In this document: in pieces, positions 33,304 through 41,655 of the stretch
Layout: each line of letters opens with the position of its first letter
Numbering within the stretch: the first letter of the stretch is position 1
Assembly (NCBI GenBank): GCA_964356195.1
Contig: CAYHGP010000004.1
Span: 1-64,000, forward strand
Direction of reading: 5' to 3'
Length of the DNA stretch: 64,000 nt
Source: 2-02-FULL-48-14 sp964356195
GTDB lineage: Bacteria > Patescibacteriota > Gracilibacteria > UBA1369 > 2-02-FULL-48-14
Notes under the pieces: generated by a model
Databases searched by the model: none
Told to the model about the DNA's origin: nothing
What the model saw: the letters and a program-made list of their open reading frames with translations, nothing else
Made by a program: the position numbers and the translations under genes

Positions 33304-34698
33304 ATGTTTTTTGATGAGGTTAAGCTGGAACTGGAAGGAGGAAAAGGTGGAAATGGCGCGGTTTGTTTCCACCGTGAAAAATTCGTTGATTTTGGTGGGC
33401 CCGATGGAGGAAACGGCGGAAATGGCGGAAATGTGATTTTAGAGGCGGATGAAAACTACAACACGCTTCAGCACTTCATGGGTTTAAAACACTTTAAAGC
33501 GCCTAATGGAGAAGCCGGTTATAAGAATGATATGGCGGGTCACGCCGGGGAAGATCTTATTCTAAGGGTTCCTGTCGGCACGATTGTTCATGACCAAAAG
33601 ACGGGTGAGGTGATTGTGGATTTAAAGAAGCAAGGGCAGCGGCTCTTGGTCGCCCCTGGAGGCCGAGGAGGGTTTGGAAACGGGCATTTTAAGTCCAGCA
33701 CACGGCAAGCTCCGGACTTTGCCGAGCTTGGGGATATTGGAGTTGAAGTGAAAGTTCGTTTTGAACTCCGTCTTGTTGCGGATGTTGGATTGGTGGGTTT
33801 CCCGTCTGCGGGTAAATCCACTTTAATCTCTCATGTTTCCGCTGCGCGACCTAAAATTGGAGCGTATCCATTTACTACTTTGGTTCCTAACCTGGGAGTG
33901 GTCTACCTTTCAGATTTTGGAGGAACTCCGGCCCAGAGCTTTGTGATTGCCGATATGCCCGGAATTATTGAAGGCGCTTCGGAAGGTAAGGGGCTTGGGG
34001 GAGCTTTCTTGAAACATATTTCTCGTACCGCCATTCTTGTTTTCCTTTTGGATCCTTTTTCGTATGACGGGCGAGGTTTGAGCGATCAATACGCCACTTT
34101 GGTCGAGGAAATTCGTAAGTATGATGAAAAACTTCTTGAGAAAGAGTTCTTTGTGGCGGTCAATAAAATTGATTCCATTCCCGAGGAAGACCGGAAAAAG
34201 ATGAAAAAAGAGTTTTTAAAAGATCATCCTAAGTTGAAAACGAAGTTCCGTATGGTGTCTGCGGTGAGCGGGGAAGGTCTTGATCCTCTTATGTTCGAAC
34301 TGTGGGAATTGGTTCATAGCCAAAAGGAAAAGGTGCCGGAATTGGACGTTTCCGATGAAAATGCCGTGATGGAATATGTTCCCAATGTCTTGGTGGATGA
34401 AAACTCCTACGAAGTTGAAAAACTCAAGGAAGTTCACGCTCCTCAGTTCGAGAGCGAAGTTTACGGTCAGATGATTGAACCCGAGCTGAAGCCGAAGCGT
34501 ATGCTTTTCAAGATTACGGGGAAACGTGTCGAGCAAATTGCCCGTATGACCAACGTTAATTTTGAAGGAGGCCTTTCTCGTCTTTACGATGTACTCCAAA
34601 AGATGGGAATACAAAATGCTCTCATTCGGGCTGGCGCTCGGAACGGGGATTACCTTAAAATAGGGCCCCACGTCATTGAATTTCACGAACTTCTATGA
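33304..34698 (+). CDS. obgE: GTPase Obg (CgtA)
   Basis: A 464-residue ribosome-assembly and stress GTPase. It has the glycine-rich Obg fold (about 1-158, with GGKGGNGAVCFHREKF and GGPDGGNGGNGGNV), the G domain (P-loop GFPSAGKSTL, switch II DMPGIIEGAS, NKID), and a C-terminal OCT domain with the FEGGLSRLYDVLQKMGI ending. It is first of obgE - pth - rplU and overlaps pth by 4 bp. In most bacteria obgE follows rplU-rpmA; here rplU is downstream and rpmA is not adjacent. A short hairpin (TGGT/ACCA) lies in the leader just upstream. Confidence 0.97.
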   Translation: MFFDEVKLELEGGKGGNGAVCFHREKFVDFGGPDGGNGGNGGNVILEADENYNTLQHFMGLKHFKAPNGEAGYKNDMAGHAGEDLILRVPVGTIVHDQKTGEVIVDLKKQGQRLLVAPGGRGGFGNGHFKSSTRQAPDFAELGDIGVEVKVRFELRLVADVGLVGFPSAGKSTLISHVSAARPKIGAYPFTTLVPNLGVVYLSDFGGTPAQSFVIADMPGIIEGASEGKGLGGAFLKHISRTAILVFLLDPFSYDGRGLSDQYATLVEEIRKYDEKLLEKEFFVAVNKIDSIPEEDRKKMKKEFLKDHPKLKTKFRMVSAVSGEGLDPLMFELWELVHSQKEKVPELDVSDENAVMEYVPNVLVDENSYEVEKLKEVHAPQFESEVYGQMIEPELKPKRMLFKITGKRVEQIARMTNVNFEGGLSRLYDVLQKMGIQNALIRAGARNGDYLKIGPHVIEFHELL

Positions 34699-35249
34699 AA
34701 GTGATCTGCGGACTCGGCAATCCGGGGAAGGGTTACAGTAAGTCACGCCACAATGTTGGATTCATGTTTGTGGATGCTTTCGCGAAAGCTCATGATTTTC
34801 CGAAATTTGAGGAGAATGGAAAATCCTTGGTGAGTGAAAAAGGCACGGGAGAAGAAAAGATTCTCCTTATGAAGCCTCTGACGTTCATGAATCTTTCCGG
34901 AGAAGCGGTTCAGGAGATTTTGAGTTACTACAAAGTGGAGTTAAAGGATTTTTTTGTGGTCTACGACGATGTGGATTTACCCCTGGGAAAAATCCGTTTC
35001 CGAGAACAAGGGTCCGCCGGAACTCATAACGGGATGAAATCTATTGTTCAGCTTCTCGCGACGATGGAGTTTCCTCGTTTGCGCATTGGAATTGAATCTC
35101 GAGGAGAAATTGCTCCTAAAGAAATGAATCTGCATGACTACGTTTTAGCCCCTTTCTTACCTGATGAGCTTCCTTTGCTCAAAGAAGCGATTGCAGAAGC
35201 TTTGAAGCTTTTAGAAAAATCCCTTGCAGAAGAGTCAATTATTCCGTAA
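34695..35249 (+). CDS. pth: Peptidyl-tRNA hydrolase
   Basis: A 184-residue cytoplasmic esterase that releases peptides from prematurely dropped peptidyl-tRNA. The start region CGLGNPGKGYSKSRHNVGF contains the catalytic-site Asn and His, and the middle has KPLTFMNLSGEAV, VVYDDVDLPLGKIRF and GSAGTHNGMKSI. Full length for the family. It overlaps obgE by 4 bp, implying coupled translation, with rplU 28 bp downstream. Confidence 0.96.
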   Translation: MKVICGLGNPGKGYSKSRHNVGFMFVDAFAKAHDFPKFEENGKSLVSEKGTGEEKILLMKPLTFMNLSGEAVQEILSYYKVELKDFFVVYDDVDLPLGKIRFREQGSAGTHNGMKSIVQLLATMEFPRLRIGIESRGEIAPKEMNLHDYVLAPFLPDELPLLKEAIAEALKLLEKSLAEESIIP

Positions 35250-35277
35250 AGTGACCACGCTTTGAACTAAAAAACCT

Positions 35278-35736
35278 ATGTTTGCAATCGTCTATTTCGG
35301 AGGGAAACAATACCGCGTTCATGAGAAGGATCAACTTGAAGTTGAATTGCTCGACACGGAAGCCGGAAAAAACTTCAAAATCAACGAAGTCCTCTTGATG
35401 GGCGAAGAAGACGGTAGCCAGGTTAAGATTGGAACACCTTTCGTTACCGGCGCTCACGTTGAATGCCAGGTTCTCGAACATGGAAAGGGAGACAAAATTC
35501 GAGTTTTCAAATTTAAGGCTAAAAAACACTACCACCGCACTCAGGGTCACCGCCAGAAATTCACCTCAATCAAGATCTTAAAGATCTCGGCTGTTGGAGG
35601 AAAGGCGTCCACCGTGAAGATGGAAGCGGAGGATATGGATGAAGAAATTGAGGACACTGAACCTAAGGCTGAAAAACCGGTTGCTGCAAAGAAGCCTGCT
35701 GTAAAAAAGACCGCTACTAAGAAAGAGGCAAAGTAG
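35278..35736 (+). CDS. rplU: 50S ribosomal protein L21 with basic C-terminal extension
   Basis: A 152-residue L21. The first 103 residues match the family (FAIVYFGGKQYRVHEKDQLEVE at the start and KFKAKKHYHRTQGHRQKFTSIKI at the end of the conserved part). About 45 further residues form a low-complexity tail, first acidic and then Lys/Ala/Pro-rich. Such tails occur in L21 of several phyla. L27 (rpmA), usually next door, is absent; a lipoprotein gene follows 6 bp later. Confidence 0.95.
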   Translation: MFAIVYFGGKQYRVHEKDQLEVELLDTEAGKNFKINEVLLMGEEDGSQVKIGTPFVTGAHVECQVLEHGKGDKIRVFKFKAKKHYHRTQGHRQKFTSIKILKISAVGGKASTVKMEAEDMDEEIEDTEPKAEKPVAAKKPAVKKTATKKEAK

Positions 35737-35742
35737 TGATTT

Positions 35743-36231
35743 ATGAATCTTCGAGCAACTGTTCCATTACTTCTAATGAGTGCCTGCTCTGATTTAGAGG
35801 TGGATGGCATTGAAGTCTCTACGGTACCGGGATACCTTTTGGCATCCGATGGTAAAGATACTTCCGTGGAAGAAAGGGATGAACAAATCGAGGCTGAGCT
35901 CAAAGCTCAAATGAACCTGTCCTTTGGGAAATGTGATGCACTTTTTGAGGCATATCCTTCGTACGTTGCTGATTGCCCTGATAATCCGGATGGCCTTGGA
36001 TATGAACTTTTAAGAACGCCCGGGTCTTTTAATGGAAACTACAACCTTGGACGCTGGGAGTTCTGTGAATATCAGGATGGGAAAAAGTTGGACGATGTCA
36101 CCGTTCGAGCTTGGTGTGCTGATTTTGTTCATACTAATGGGAACCCCGGTTGGCTTCCTGAACGTGTTTTGCCCGACTTGGCATTGGAAGAAGGTTTAAA
36201 GAAAGAACTTCCAAGATATTCATATAAGTAA
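35743..36231 (+). CDS. Putative lipoprotein with CPDN motif
   Basis: A 162-residue secreted protein I cannot assign. A short hydrophobic N-terminus ends in LLLMSAC, a fair lipobox with the lipidated Cys at about residue 15. The mature part contains four more cysteines, including KCDALF and ADCPDNPDG. The CPDN element also occurs in the putative lipoprotein at 3068-3931, so the two may be distant members of one family. It lies 6 bp after rplU and could be read from the obgE operon, an odd place for a lipoprotein. Confidence 0.65.
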   Translation: MNLRATVPLLLMSACSDLEVDGIEVSTVPGYLLASDGKDTSVEERDEQIEAELKAQMNLSFGKCDALFEAYPSYVADCPDNPDGLGYELLRTPGSFNGNYNLGRWEFCEYQDGKKLDDVTVRAWCADFVHTNGNPGWLPERVLPDLALEEGLKKELPRYSYK

Positions 36232-36266
36232 AAGCAGGCTCTTCCTATGCTAAAAAGTATTTCGTA

Positions 36267-36286
36267 GTTCACTCCTGGGAGTGAAC
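36267..36286. terminator. Perfect hairpin between convergent genes
   Basis: GTTCACTC (36267-36274) and GAGTGAAC (36279-36286) pair perfectly around loop CTGG. No strong T-run follows on the plus strand; on the minus strand a short T5 appears about 10 nt later. It is probably a weak bidirectional terminator between the lipoprotein and rluD-family genes. Confidence 0.5.
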
Positions 36287-36290
36287 GGGA

Positions 36291-37187
36291 CTACAACTCT
36301 ATTTTTAGTAAATCTTCCGGGAGAGGTGCTTCAAACACTTTCCCGTCTATTTCCAGTCTTTCAGCGTGAAGGAACTGTCTTTCGAGGCCGTATTTCTTTC
36401 TGTATTCGTGGTTGAGGAGACGGTCTCCGTAAGTTTGGTCGCCCACTACTGGGTGGCCGATGCTGGCGAGGTGAACGCGAATTTGGTGTGTACGTCCGGT
36501 TTCAATGTTCACTTTGAGTAAGCTCACGTGCGGGTAGCTGGCAACGACTTCGAACGTGGTGATGGCATTTTTCCCCTGTTTGTTCACGGAAATACGTTTT
36601 CGATTCACCGTGTCGCGCGAAAGGGGAGCCTCAATACGTCCTTTTTTGGATTTTAGCCCTCCTTTCACCAGGGCGATGTAGGTTTTTTTAACCTGTCGAT
36701 CGTGGAAAAGTTGAGTGAGTTTGTGATGCGTTACGTCGTTTTTTGCGATAATCAGAACTCCGGAAGTGTCTTTATCGAGGCGGTGAACCACGCCAGGGCG
36801 TCTTACCCCTCCAATTCCACTTAAATTTTTACAGTGCGCGAGAATGGCGTTCACCAAGGTTCCTGTAGTGTGGCCGGTATTGTCCGGGTGGACGACGATG
36901 CCGGCAGGTTTATTAATCACCAATATATTCTCATCCTCAAAAATCACATTGAGAGGTATTTTTTCAGCTTTCATGGTCGAATCTTCAGCGTCTGGTATTC
37001 GGTAACTCACTTGATCTCCCGTTTTTACCTTTTGGCTCGCCTTAGAGGGCTTCTTGTTTACATGGATGTTGTGGGTTTTGACCATGCGCTGAATGGTGGC
37101 ACGCGAAAGGCCCAGTTTACTCACAAAAAATTTGTCGAGTCGACTGCCATTCTCACTTTCAGGGACGATGGCGCTTTGAAATTGCAT
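36291..37187 (-). CDS. RluD/RluA-family 23S rRNA pseudouridine synthase
   Basis: A 298-residue pseudouridine synthase. An N-terminal S4 RNA-binding domain (about 12-75, with RLDKFFVSKLGLSRATIQRMV) precedes the catalytic domain with PAGIVVHPD, the active-site GVVHRLDKDTSGVLI (catalytic Asp in HRLDKDT) and the late GRTHQIRVHLASIGHPVVGD. This is the RluD-like arrangement, probably modifying 23S rRNA. It is divergent from tyrS with 52 bp between starts. Confidence 0.94.
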   Translation of the reverse strand: MQFQSAIVPESENGSRLDKFFVSKLGLSRATIQRMVKTHNIHVNKKPSKASQKVKTGDQVSYRIPDAEDSTMKAEKIPLNVIFEDENILVINKPAGIVVHPDNTGHTTGTLVNAILAHCKNLSGIGGVRRPGVVHRLDKDTSGVLIIAKNDVTHHKLTQLFHDRQVKKTYIALVKGGLKSKKGRIEAPLSRDTVNRKRISVNKQGKNAITTFEVVASYPHVSLLKVNIETGRTHQIRVHLASIGHPVVGDQTYGDRLLNHEYRKKYGLERQFLHAERLEIDGKVFEAPLPEDLLKIEL

Positions 37188-37214
37188 TTTTAAGGAAGCT
37201 TTGTTAATTTGAGC

Positions 37215-37232
37215 TTACCTGATTTTACCTGA
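37215..37232. repeat. Two TTACCTGA direct repeats 10 bp apart
   Basis: TTACCTGA at 37215-37222 and 37225-37232 sits on one face of the helix between the divergent rluD-family and tyrS genes, 7 bp from the tyrS ATG. A regulator binding site is possible; nothing else supports it. Confidence 0.5.
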
Positions 37233-37239
37233 AAAAGCT

Positions 37240-38445
37240 ATGGCGGTTATTACAGACGATACGGCGATCAATCTCGTACTCAATTTAGGCACCGCTGAGG
37301 TGATTATTAAAGACGATTTGAGGAAGAAAATGCAGAGCGGAAAAGTGCTGAGAATTAAGCTGGGAATTGACCCTACGGGTTTCGATTTGCATCTGGGGCA
37401 CATGGTGGTGGTTCATAAACTTCGTGAGTTTCAAGAACTCGGGCACCAGATTATTTTGTTGTTCGGAAATTTTACGGGTCAAATTGGAGACCCTTCCGGG
37501 AAGGCGGAAACTCGAAAAATGCGCAGTCAGGAAAATCTTGAAACCAACGCTCAGCACTATTTAAAGCAAGTTTCTTCCATTTTGGACGTGAGTAAGGTGG
37601 AGGTTCGATGGAATGCGGAATGGCTCGCGCCTCTTTCTTTTTCGGATGTGGTGAAGCTGGCCTCGAATTTCACAGTGGCTCAAATGATGGAACGCGATAT
37701 GTTCCAAGAACGTGTGAAAAAAGATACGCCGATTTACGTTCACGAATTCATGTACCCCTTGATGCAAGGTTATGATTCCGTGGCTTTGAAAGCGGATGTG
37801 GAATTGGGAGGGACTGATCAGACTTTTAACTTGCTCGCGGGCCGAACCTTACAAAAAGCCTACGGACAAGAACCTCAAAATATTATGACGGTGCCGATTC
37901 TTGTGGGAACGGATGGAGCAATGAAAATGGGAAAAACCACCGGTAATTACATTGGTGTCGATGAGAAACCGGAAGATATTTTTGGAAAAACAATGTCGAT
38001 TCCCGATTCCGCTCTTTTAACTTACTGCGAACTGGCCGCCCGCATGGATGGCGAAGATTTGGCCGGCTTTGCTAAGCGCCTCAAGGACGGAGAAAACCCT
38101 CGCAACTTGAAGATGGATTTGGCTCATGCGATTGTGGAACTTTACCATGGCGAAAAAGTGGCTCAAGCCGCTCAAGAAAATTTCGTGACTGTTCACCAGA
38201 AACGCGAAGTGCCGGATGAAGTGGAGGAAGTTAAGATAGAGGGGGCGAAATGGAACATTGTCGATTTAATTTCAGAACTGGGTTTAGCCGAAAGCAAAAG
38301 CAAGGCTCGCCAGCTTGTTGAAGGTGGAGCGGTAAAATGGGAAAGCGAAAAGGTGGAGGACGTGAAGATGGAGGTGGAGCTAACGAAGGAAGGTGGGCTA
38401 CTGCAGGTTGGAAAACGGAATTTTAGGAAAATTTTCCTTTCATAG
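37240..38445 (+). CDS. tyrS: Tyrosyl-tRNA synthetase
   Basis: A 401-residue class I synthetase charging tRNA-Tyr. HIGH-type signature DPTGFDLHLGHM (about 45-56), tyrosine-binding region DVELGGTDQTFNLL, KMSKS-type loop KMGKTTGN (about 228-235), and a C-terminal S4 domain (SKSKARQLVEGGAVKW). The KMGKT form occurs in TyrRS. Sequence and length fit the TyrZ-like bacterial subgroup. The ATG is preceded by tandem TTACCTGA repeats. Confidence 0.96.
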   Translation: MAVITDDTAINLVLNLGTAEVIIKDDLRKKMQSGKVLRIKLGIDPTGFDLHLGHMVVVHKLREFQELGHQIILLFGNFTGQIGDPSGKAETRKMRSQENLETNAQHYLKQVSSILDVSKVEVRWNAEWLAPLSFSDVVKLASNFTVAQMMERDMFQERVKKDTPIYVHEFMYPLMQGYDSVALKADVELGGTDQTFNLLAGRTLQKAYGQEPQNIMTVPILVGTDGAMKMGKTTGNYIGVDEKPEDIFGKTMSIPDSALLTYCELAARMDGEDLAGFAKRLKDGENPRNLKMDLAHAIVELYHGEKVAQAAQENFVTVHQKREVPDEVEEVKIEGAKWNIVDLISELGLAESKSKARQLVEGGAVKWESEKVEDVKMEVELTKEGGLLQVGKRNFRKIFLS

Positions 38446-38466
38446 GCGAGCTAATTGTAAGTTTTC

Positions 38467-39210
38467 ATGTCCCTCTTTCTCCTCGTCTTCGCGTCTATGT
38501 TGCTCTCGTCGTTTTTGAGTGCGATGTCGGGAGGAGGGTCGACGGTCATCAGTTTGCCGATTTTGTTGTGGGCGGGAATTCCCCTTCCCCTTGCGATTGC
38601 CACGCATAGAGTCGCGGCTGTGTTTTGGACGCCGATTACGGCCTATAATTATCTTAAAGGACGGAAAATCGATTGGGTGTTTTTGCTTCTCTTCGCTGCT
38701 ATTGGGCTGATTGGGATCTACTTTGGAGTGCAGATGCTGACGTCGGTGAATGAAGAACTTCTCTCTAGAATTATAGGAGGAATTATTCTGGCCTTTGTCT
38801 TGTACACAGCCTTTAAAAAAGATCTTGGACTTAAGGAGCATAAAATTGCATCTACTTTCAAGCGACGACTGTCGTATGTACTTGCGCTTCCGATGGGTTT
38901 TTACGAGGGTCTTTTGGGATCGGGGAACGGGATTGCGTTTGCGGCGCTCACTTTTTACACCCGCGGTTTCGATTTGATCCACGCACTCGGCTACTATTTC
39001 GCCATCGCTTTCTTCTGGGTGGTGTTTGAGTCTTTCCTTCTTATTGAGAAAGGCTTTTTCGATTGGAAAATCATGTTGGCGGGAATCACCGGCTCGATTC
39101 TTGGGAGTTTCTTCGGTTCTAAACTGGCTCGGTACAAAGGAAATCGCTTCATCAAGCAGGTGTTCATTGGGGTTGGAGCCCTACTTTCGGTGAACTTGCT
39201 CGTGTGGTAA
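38467..39210 (+). CDS. TauE/SafE family membrane permease
   Basis: A 247-residue polytopic protein with about eight hydrophobic helices in two similar halves. It has the family-typical GGGSTVISLPILLWAGIPLPLA in the first half and GFYEGLLGSGNGIAFA in the second. Members are proposed to export sulfite, sulfoacetate or other organosulfur anions; the substrate here is not predictable. It lies between tyrS (21 bp) and recG (12 bp) in the same direction. Confidence 0.92.
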   Translation: MSLFLLVFASMLLSSFLSAMSGGGSTVISLPILLWAGIPLPLAIATHRVAAVFWTPITAYNYLKGRKIDWVFLLLFAAIGLIGIYFGVQMLTSVNEELLSRIIGGIILAFVLYTAFKKDLGLKEHKIASTFKRRLSYVLALPMGFYEGLLGSGNGIAFAALTFYTRGFDLIHALGYYFAIAFFWVVFESFLLIEKGFFDWKIMLAGITGSILGSFFGSKLARYKGNRFIKQVFIGVGALLSVNLLVW

Positions 39211-39222
39211 TGTGATCTTCTT

Positions 39223-41265
39223 ATGATCGATCAACGACTTGACGCTCAGCTTCTAAAAACGCGGGATTCCTATGTTTCTACTCTGAAAGAATTGGGAATC
39301 CGGTCGCTTCGTGATTTGCTTTTGTATTTTCCGAGGGCGTATCGGGATGAGCAGGAGTTTACGAAGATCAATGAGATGAGGACGGATGAGATTAACGTGG
39401 TGCAGGGGACCTTGAAGTCGATTTTGAATGTGAACACGAGGGGAGGGAAGGTGATGACTCGGGCAGTAGTGGCGGATGAAACAGGGGAAGTGCCTGTGAT
39501 GTGGTTCAATCAGCCGCATTTAAAGCGAATGTTCTTCAAGGGCAGCGAGATTATTTTGACCGGAAAATTGAAGTATGAGCAGGGAAGGTCAATGCTTATG
39601 AGTCCGAAGTACGAGAAACCATCGAATCATTTACTCCATACGGGTCGGATTGTGCCGGTTTACCCTGAAAAGGATGACGTCACGTCGAAGTGGCTGCGCG
39701 AGAAGATTTTCATGCTTTTGCCGTACGCGAAGTTTTTTGACGAGTATATGCCGGAGTGGATTTTGAAAGAATTTGCCCTCATGGGTTTTTCGGATGCTAT
39801 TTATCACGTTCATTTTGCGAAGGACGAAGAGCATTTAACCAAAGCACGCGAACGTTTGGCTTTTGATGAACTTTTCATGCTGCAGTTTTTGGCCTTGAAA
39901 CGAAAGGCCCTGTGGCGGAAAGGGTTTTCCGGCGAGACGCGAATTATTTCTGATTTGGATTTGGAGGCATTTTTAGACGCGCTTCCTTATAAACTGACGG
40001 GGGCGCAGTATCGGGTGATTGCGGAAATTTTTGAGGATTTTGGGAAGAAGTGGCCCATGCTCCGTTTGGTTCAGGGCGACGTGGGAGCCGGGAAAACCGT
40101 GGTGGCGGCCGCCGGAATTTACGTCTTAAAGAAGGCGGGCTTTCAGTCGGTACTCATGGCGCCCACCGAAATTTTGGCACGGCAGCATTATAAAAGTTTA
40201 CTGAGTTTGCTTCGACCCTTTGATTTTAATATTCAGGTTTTGACAGGTTCACTTTCTGAGTCTGAGCATCAGAATGTGGTGACGCAGCTCGCCACGGGAA
40301 CCTGCGATTTGGTGATTGGTACGCACGCACTTATTCAAGAAGGTGTGAAGTTTGCAAAACTTGGTTTAGCGGTGATTGATGAGCAACATCGTTTTGGAGT
40401 GAAACAACGCGCGGTGTTTAAAATCCACGGGACTCCGCATATTTTGAATCTTTCGGCGACACCCATTCCTCGCACCATGGCTTTGACGGCTTACGGCGAT
40501 CAGGACTTGTCGACCTTGGATGAATTGCCGCCCGGACGTCAGGAAATTGTGACTCGACTGGTGCCGGAAAATAAACGAAAAGACGCTTACTTGTGGATTT
40601 CCGATCAAGTGGCCAAGGGCCGCCAAGTTTTCATTGTTTGTCCGCTCATTGAAGAGTCGGAATCCATTCAAGTGAAGGCGGTGACTTTGGAGTATGAACG
40701 GCTTAAGACGGATGTTTTCCCGGGTCATCGATTGGCGCTCTTGCATGGCCGCATGAAGGCCGAGGACAAAGATTCCACAATGAAACAATTTGCGGCCGGC
40801 GAAGTGGACATTTTGGTTTCGACTTCCGTGATTGAAGTAGGAATAGACGTCCCAAACGCCAGTATCATGATGATTGAAGGCGCGGATCGTTTTGGCTTGG
40901 CCCAGCTCCATCAGTTTAGGGGGAGGGTCGGAAGGGGTAAACATCAGTCCTATTGCTTCTTGTTTTCAGATTCAAAGGGCGACGACGCCTTGCAGCGTCT
41001 CAAATATATGGTGAAATATAATTCAGGGTTCGATTTGGCTGAGTTGGACTTGCAAATGCGCGGACCAGGCGAAGTTTACGGCGTTAAACAAAGTGGTATT
41101 CCGGACTTGAAAATTGCGAGCTATACGAACTTGGAGTTGTTGACAAAGGTTCGGGCCGTCGCACAGCGACTCATTGACGAAGATATGGATTTAAAGGACT
41201 ATGCCGGCTTGCGTGAAAAAATCCAGGCACTGGAGGCTCAGACCGAATTGGGCGACGCAGCGTAA
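39223..41265 (+). CDS. recG: ATP-dependent DNA helicase RecG
   Basis: A 680-residue superfamily 2 helicase that remodels stalled forks and Holliday junctions. The N-terminal wedge/OB domain (about 50-150, VVQGTLKSILN) is followed by helicase domain 1 with Walker A GDVGAGKTVVAA (about 285-296), DEQHRFGVKQR motif II, and SATPIPRTMALT motif III. Helicase domain 2 has VSTSVIEVGIDVPNA and QLHQFRGRVGRG, then the TRG-like RecG C-terminus. Full length. Confidence 0.96.
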   Translation: MIDQRLDAQLLKTRDSYVSTLKELGIRSLRDLLLYFPRAYRDEQEFTKINEMRTDEINVVQGTLKSILNVNTRGGKVMTRAVVADETGEVPVMWFNQPHLKRMFFKGSEIILTGKLKYEQGRSMLMSPKYEKPSNHLLHTGRIVPVYPEKDDVTSKWLREKIFMLLPYAKFFDEYMPEWILKEFALMGFSDAIYHVHFAKDEEHLTKARERLAFDELFMLQFLALKRKALWRKGFSGETRIISDLDLEAFLDALPYKLTGAQYRVIAEIFEDFGKKWPMLRLVQGDVGAGKTVVAAAGIYVLKKAGFQSVLMAPTEILARQHYKSLLSLLRPFDFNIQVLTGSLSESEHQNVVTQLATGTCDLVIGTHALIQEGVKFAKLGLAVIDEQHRFGVKQRAVFKIHGTPHILNLSATPIPRTMALTAYGDQDLSTLDELPPGRQEIVTRLVPENKRKDAYLWISDQVAKGRQVFIVCPLIEESESIQVKAVTLEYERLKTDVFPGHRLALLHGRMKAEDKDSTMKQFAAGEVDILVSTSVIEVGIDVPNASIMMIEGADRFGLAQLHQFRGRVGRGKHQSYCFLFSDSKGDDALQRLKYMVKYNSGFDLAELDLQMRGPGEVYGVKQSGIPDLKIASYTNLELLTKVRAVAQRLIDEDMDLKDYAGLREKIQALEAQTELGDAA

Positions 41266-41304
41266 GTCGTTCTAAGAAAAATAACGTCTATAAACGAAAG
41301 TTTT

Positions 41305-41544
41305 ATGCCCGAACGTAAGCTAATACCGTGGACCGAATTAGAAACTCGGTTCAAAGAAAGACCTCTTATTGAGGGCAAGGGTGCTAATAACCCTGGCGAA
41401 CTTATTGAGCTTGAGGATTATATCCAAATAAGGGCGGACAAAGAACTTGATAATATTCGAAGGAAATCAGGAGAGCGTGTTGAAGAGGCGGTGATGTGGG
41501 CTTTATTCGATCGTTATAATGAGACCTGGAGGAAATATGACTAG
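41305..41544 (+). CDS. Small hypothetical protein
   Basis: A 79-residue highly charged protein without transmembrane helices. It is probably helical in its second half (EDYIQIRADKELDNIRRKSGERVEEAVMW). I do not recognise it. A -10-like TATAAA lies 10 nt before the ATG. It is followed by two hairpins and a T-run, as expected for a short independent transcript. Confidence 0.55.
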   Translation: MPERKLIPWTELETRFKERPLIEGKGANNPGELIELEDYIQIRADKELDNIRRKSGERVEEAVMWALFDRYNETWRKYD

Positions 41545-41551
41545 TTAGGTT

Positions 41552-41611
41552 CGCACAAGATATATTGTGCGGGACTATACCGAGAAGGCGAGAGCCCTCT
41601 CCTACTCTTTT
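41552..41611 (+). terminator. Tandem hairpins with T-tract
   Basis: First hairpin CGCACAA/TTGTGCG (41552-41558 with 41565-41571, loop GATATA). Second hairpin GAGAAGGC/GCCCTCTC (41582-41589 with 41594-41601, one mismatch, loop GAGA), followed by CTACTCTTTT. The second looks like the terminator; the first may protect the transcript end or be an operator. It lies just before the promoter of the 1331-residue protein. Confidence 0.65.
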
Positions 41612-41636
41612 AATAATCTGTAAAATCTGGTATAAT
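41608..41636 (+). promoter_or_regulatory. Promoter of the giant membrane protein (TTTTAA-17-TATAAT)
   Basis: Consensus -10 TATAAT (41631-41636) with TGG before it, and a weak -35 TTTTAA 17 bp upstream. The bases AAAATCTGGTAT before and within the -10 also occur at the promoter at 1680-1707. Confidence 0.6.
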
Positions 41637-41655
41637 AATTAGATTAATATTTCGT

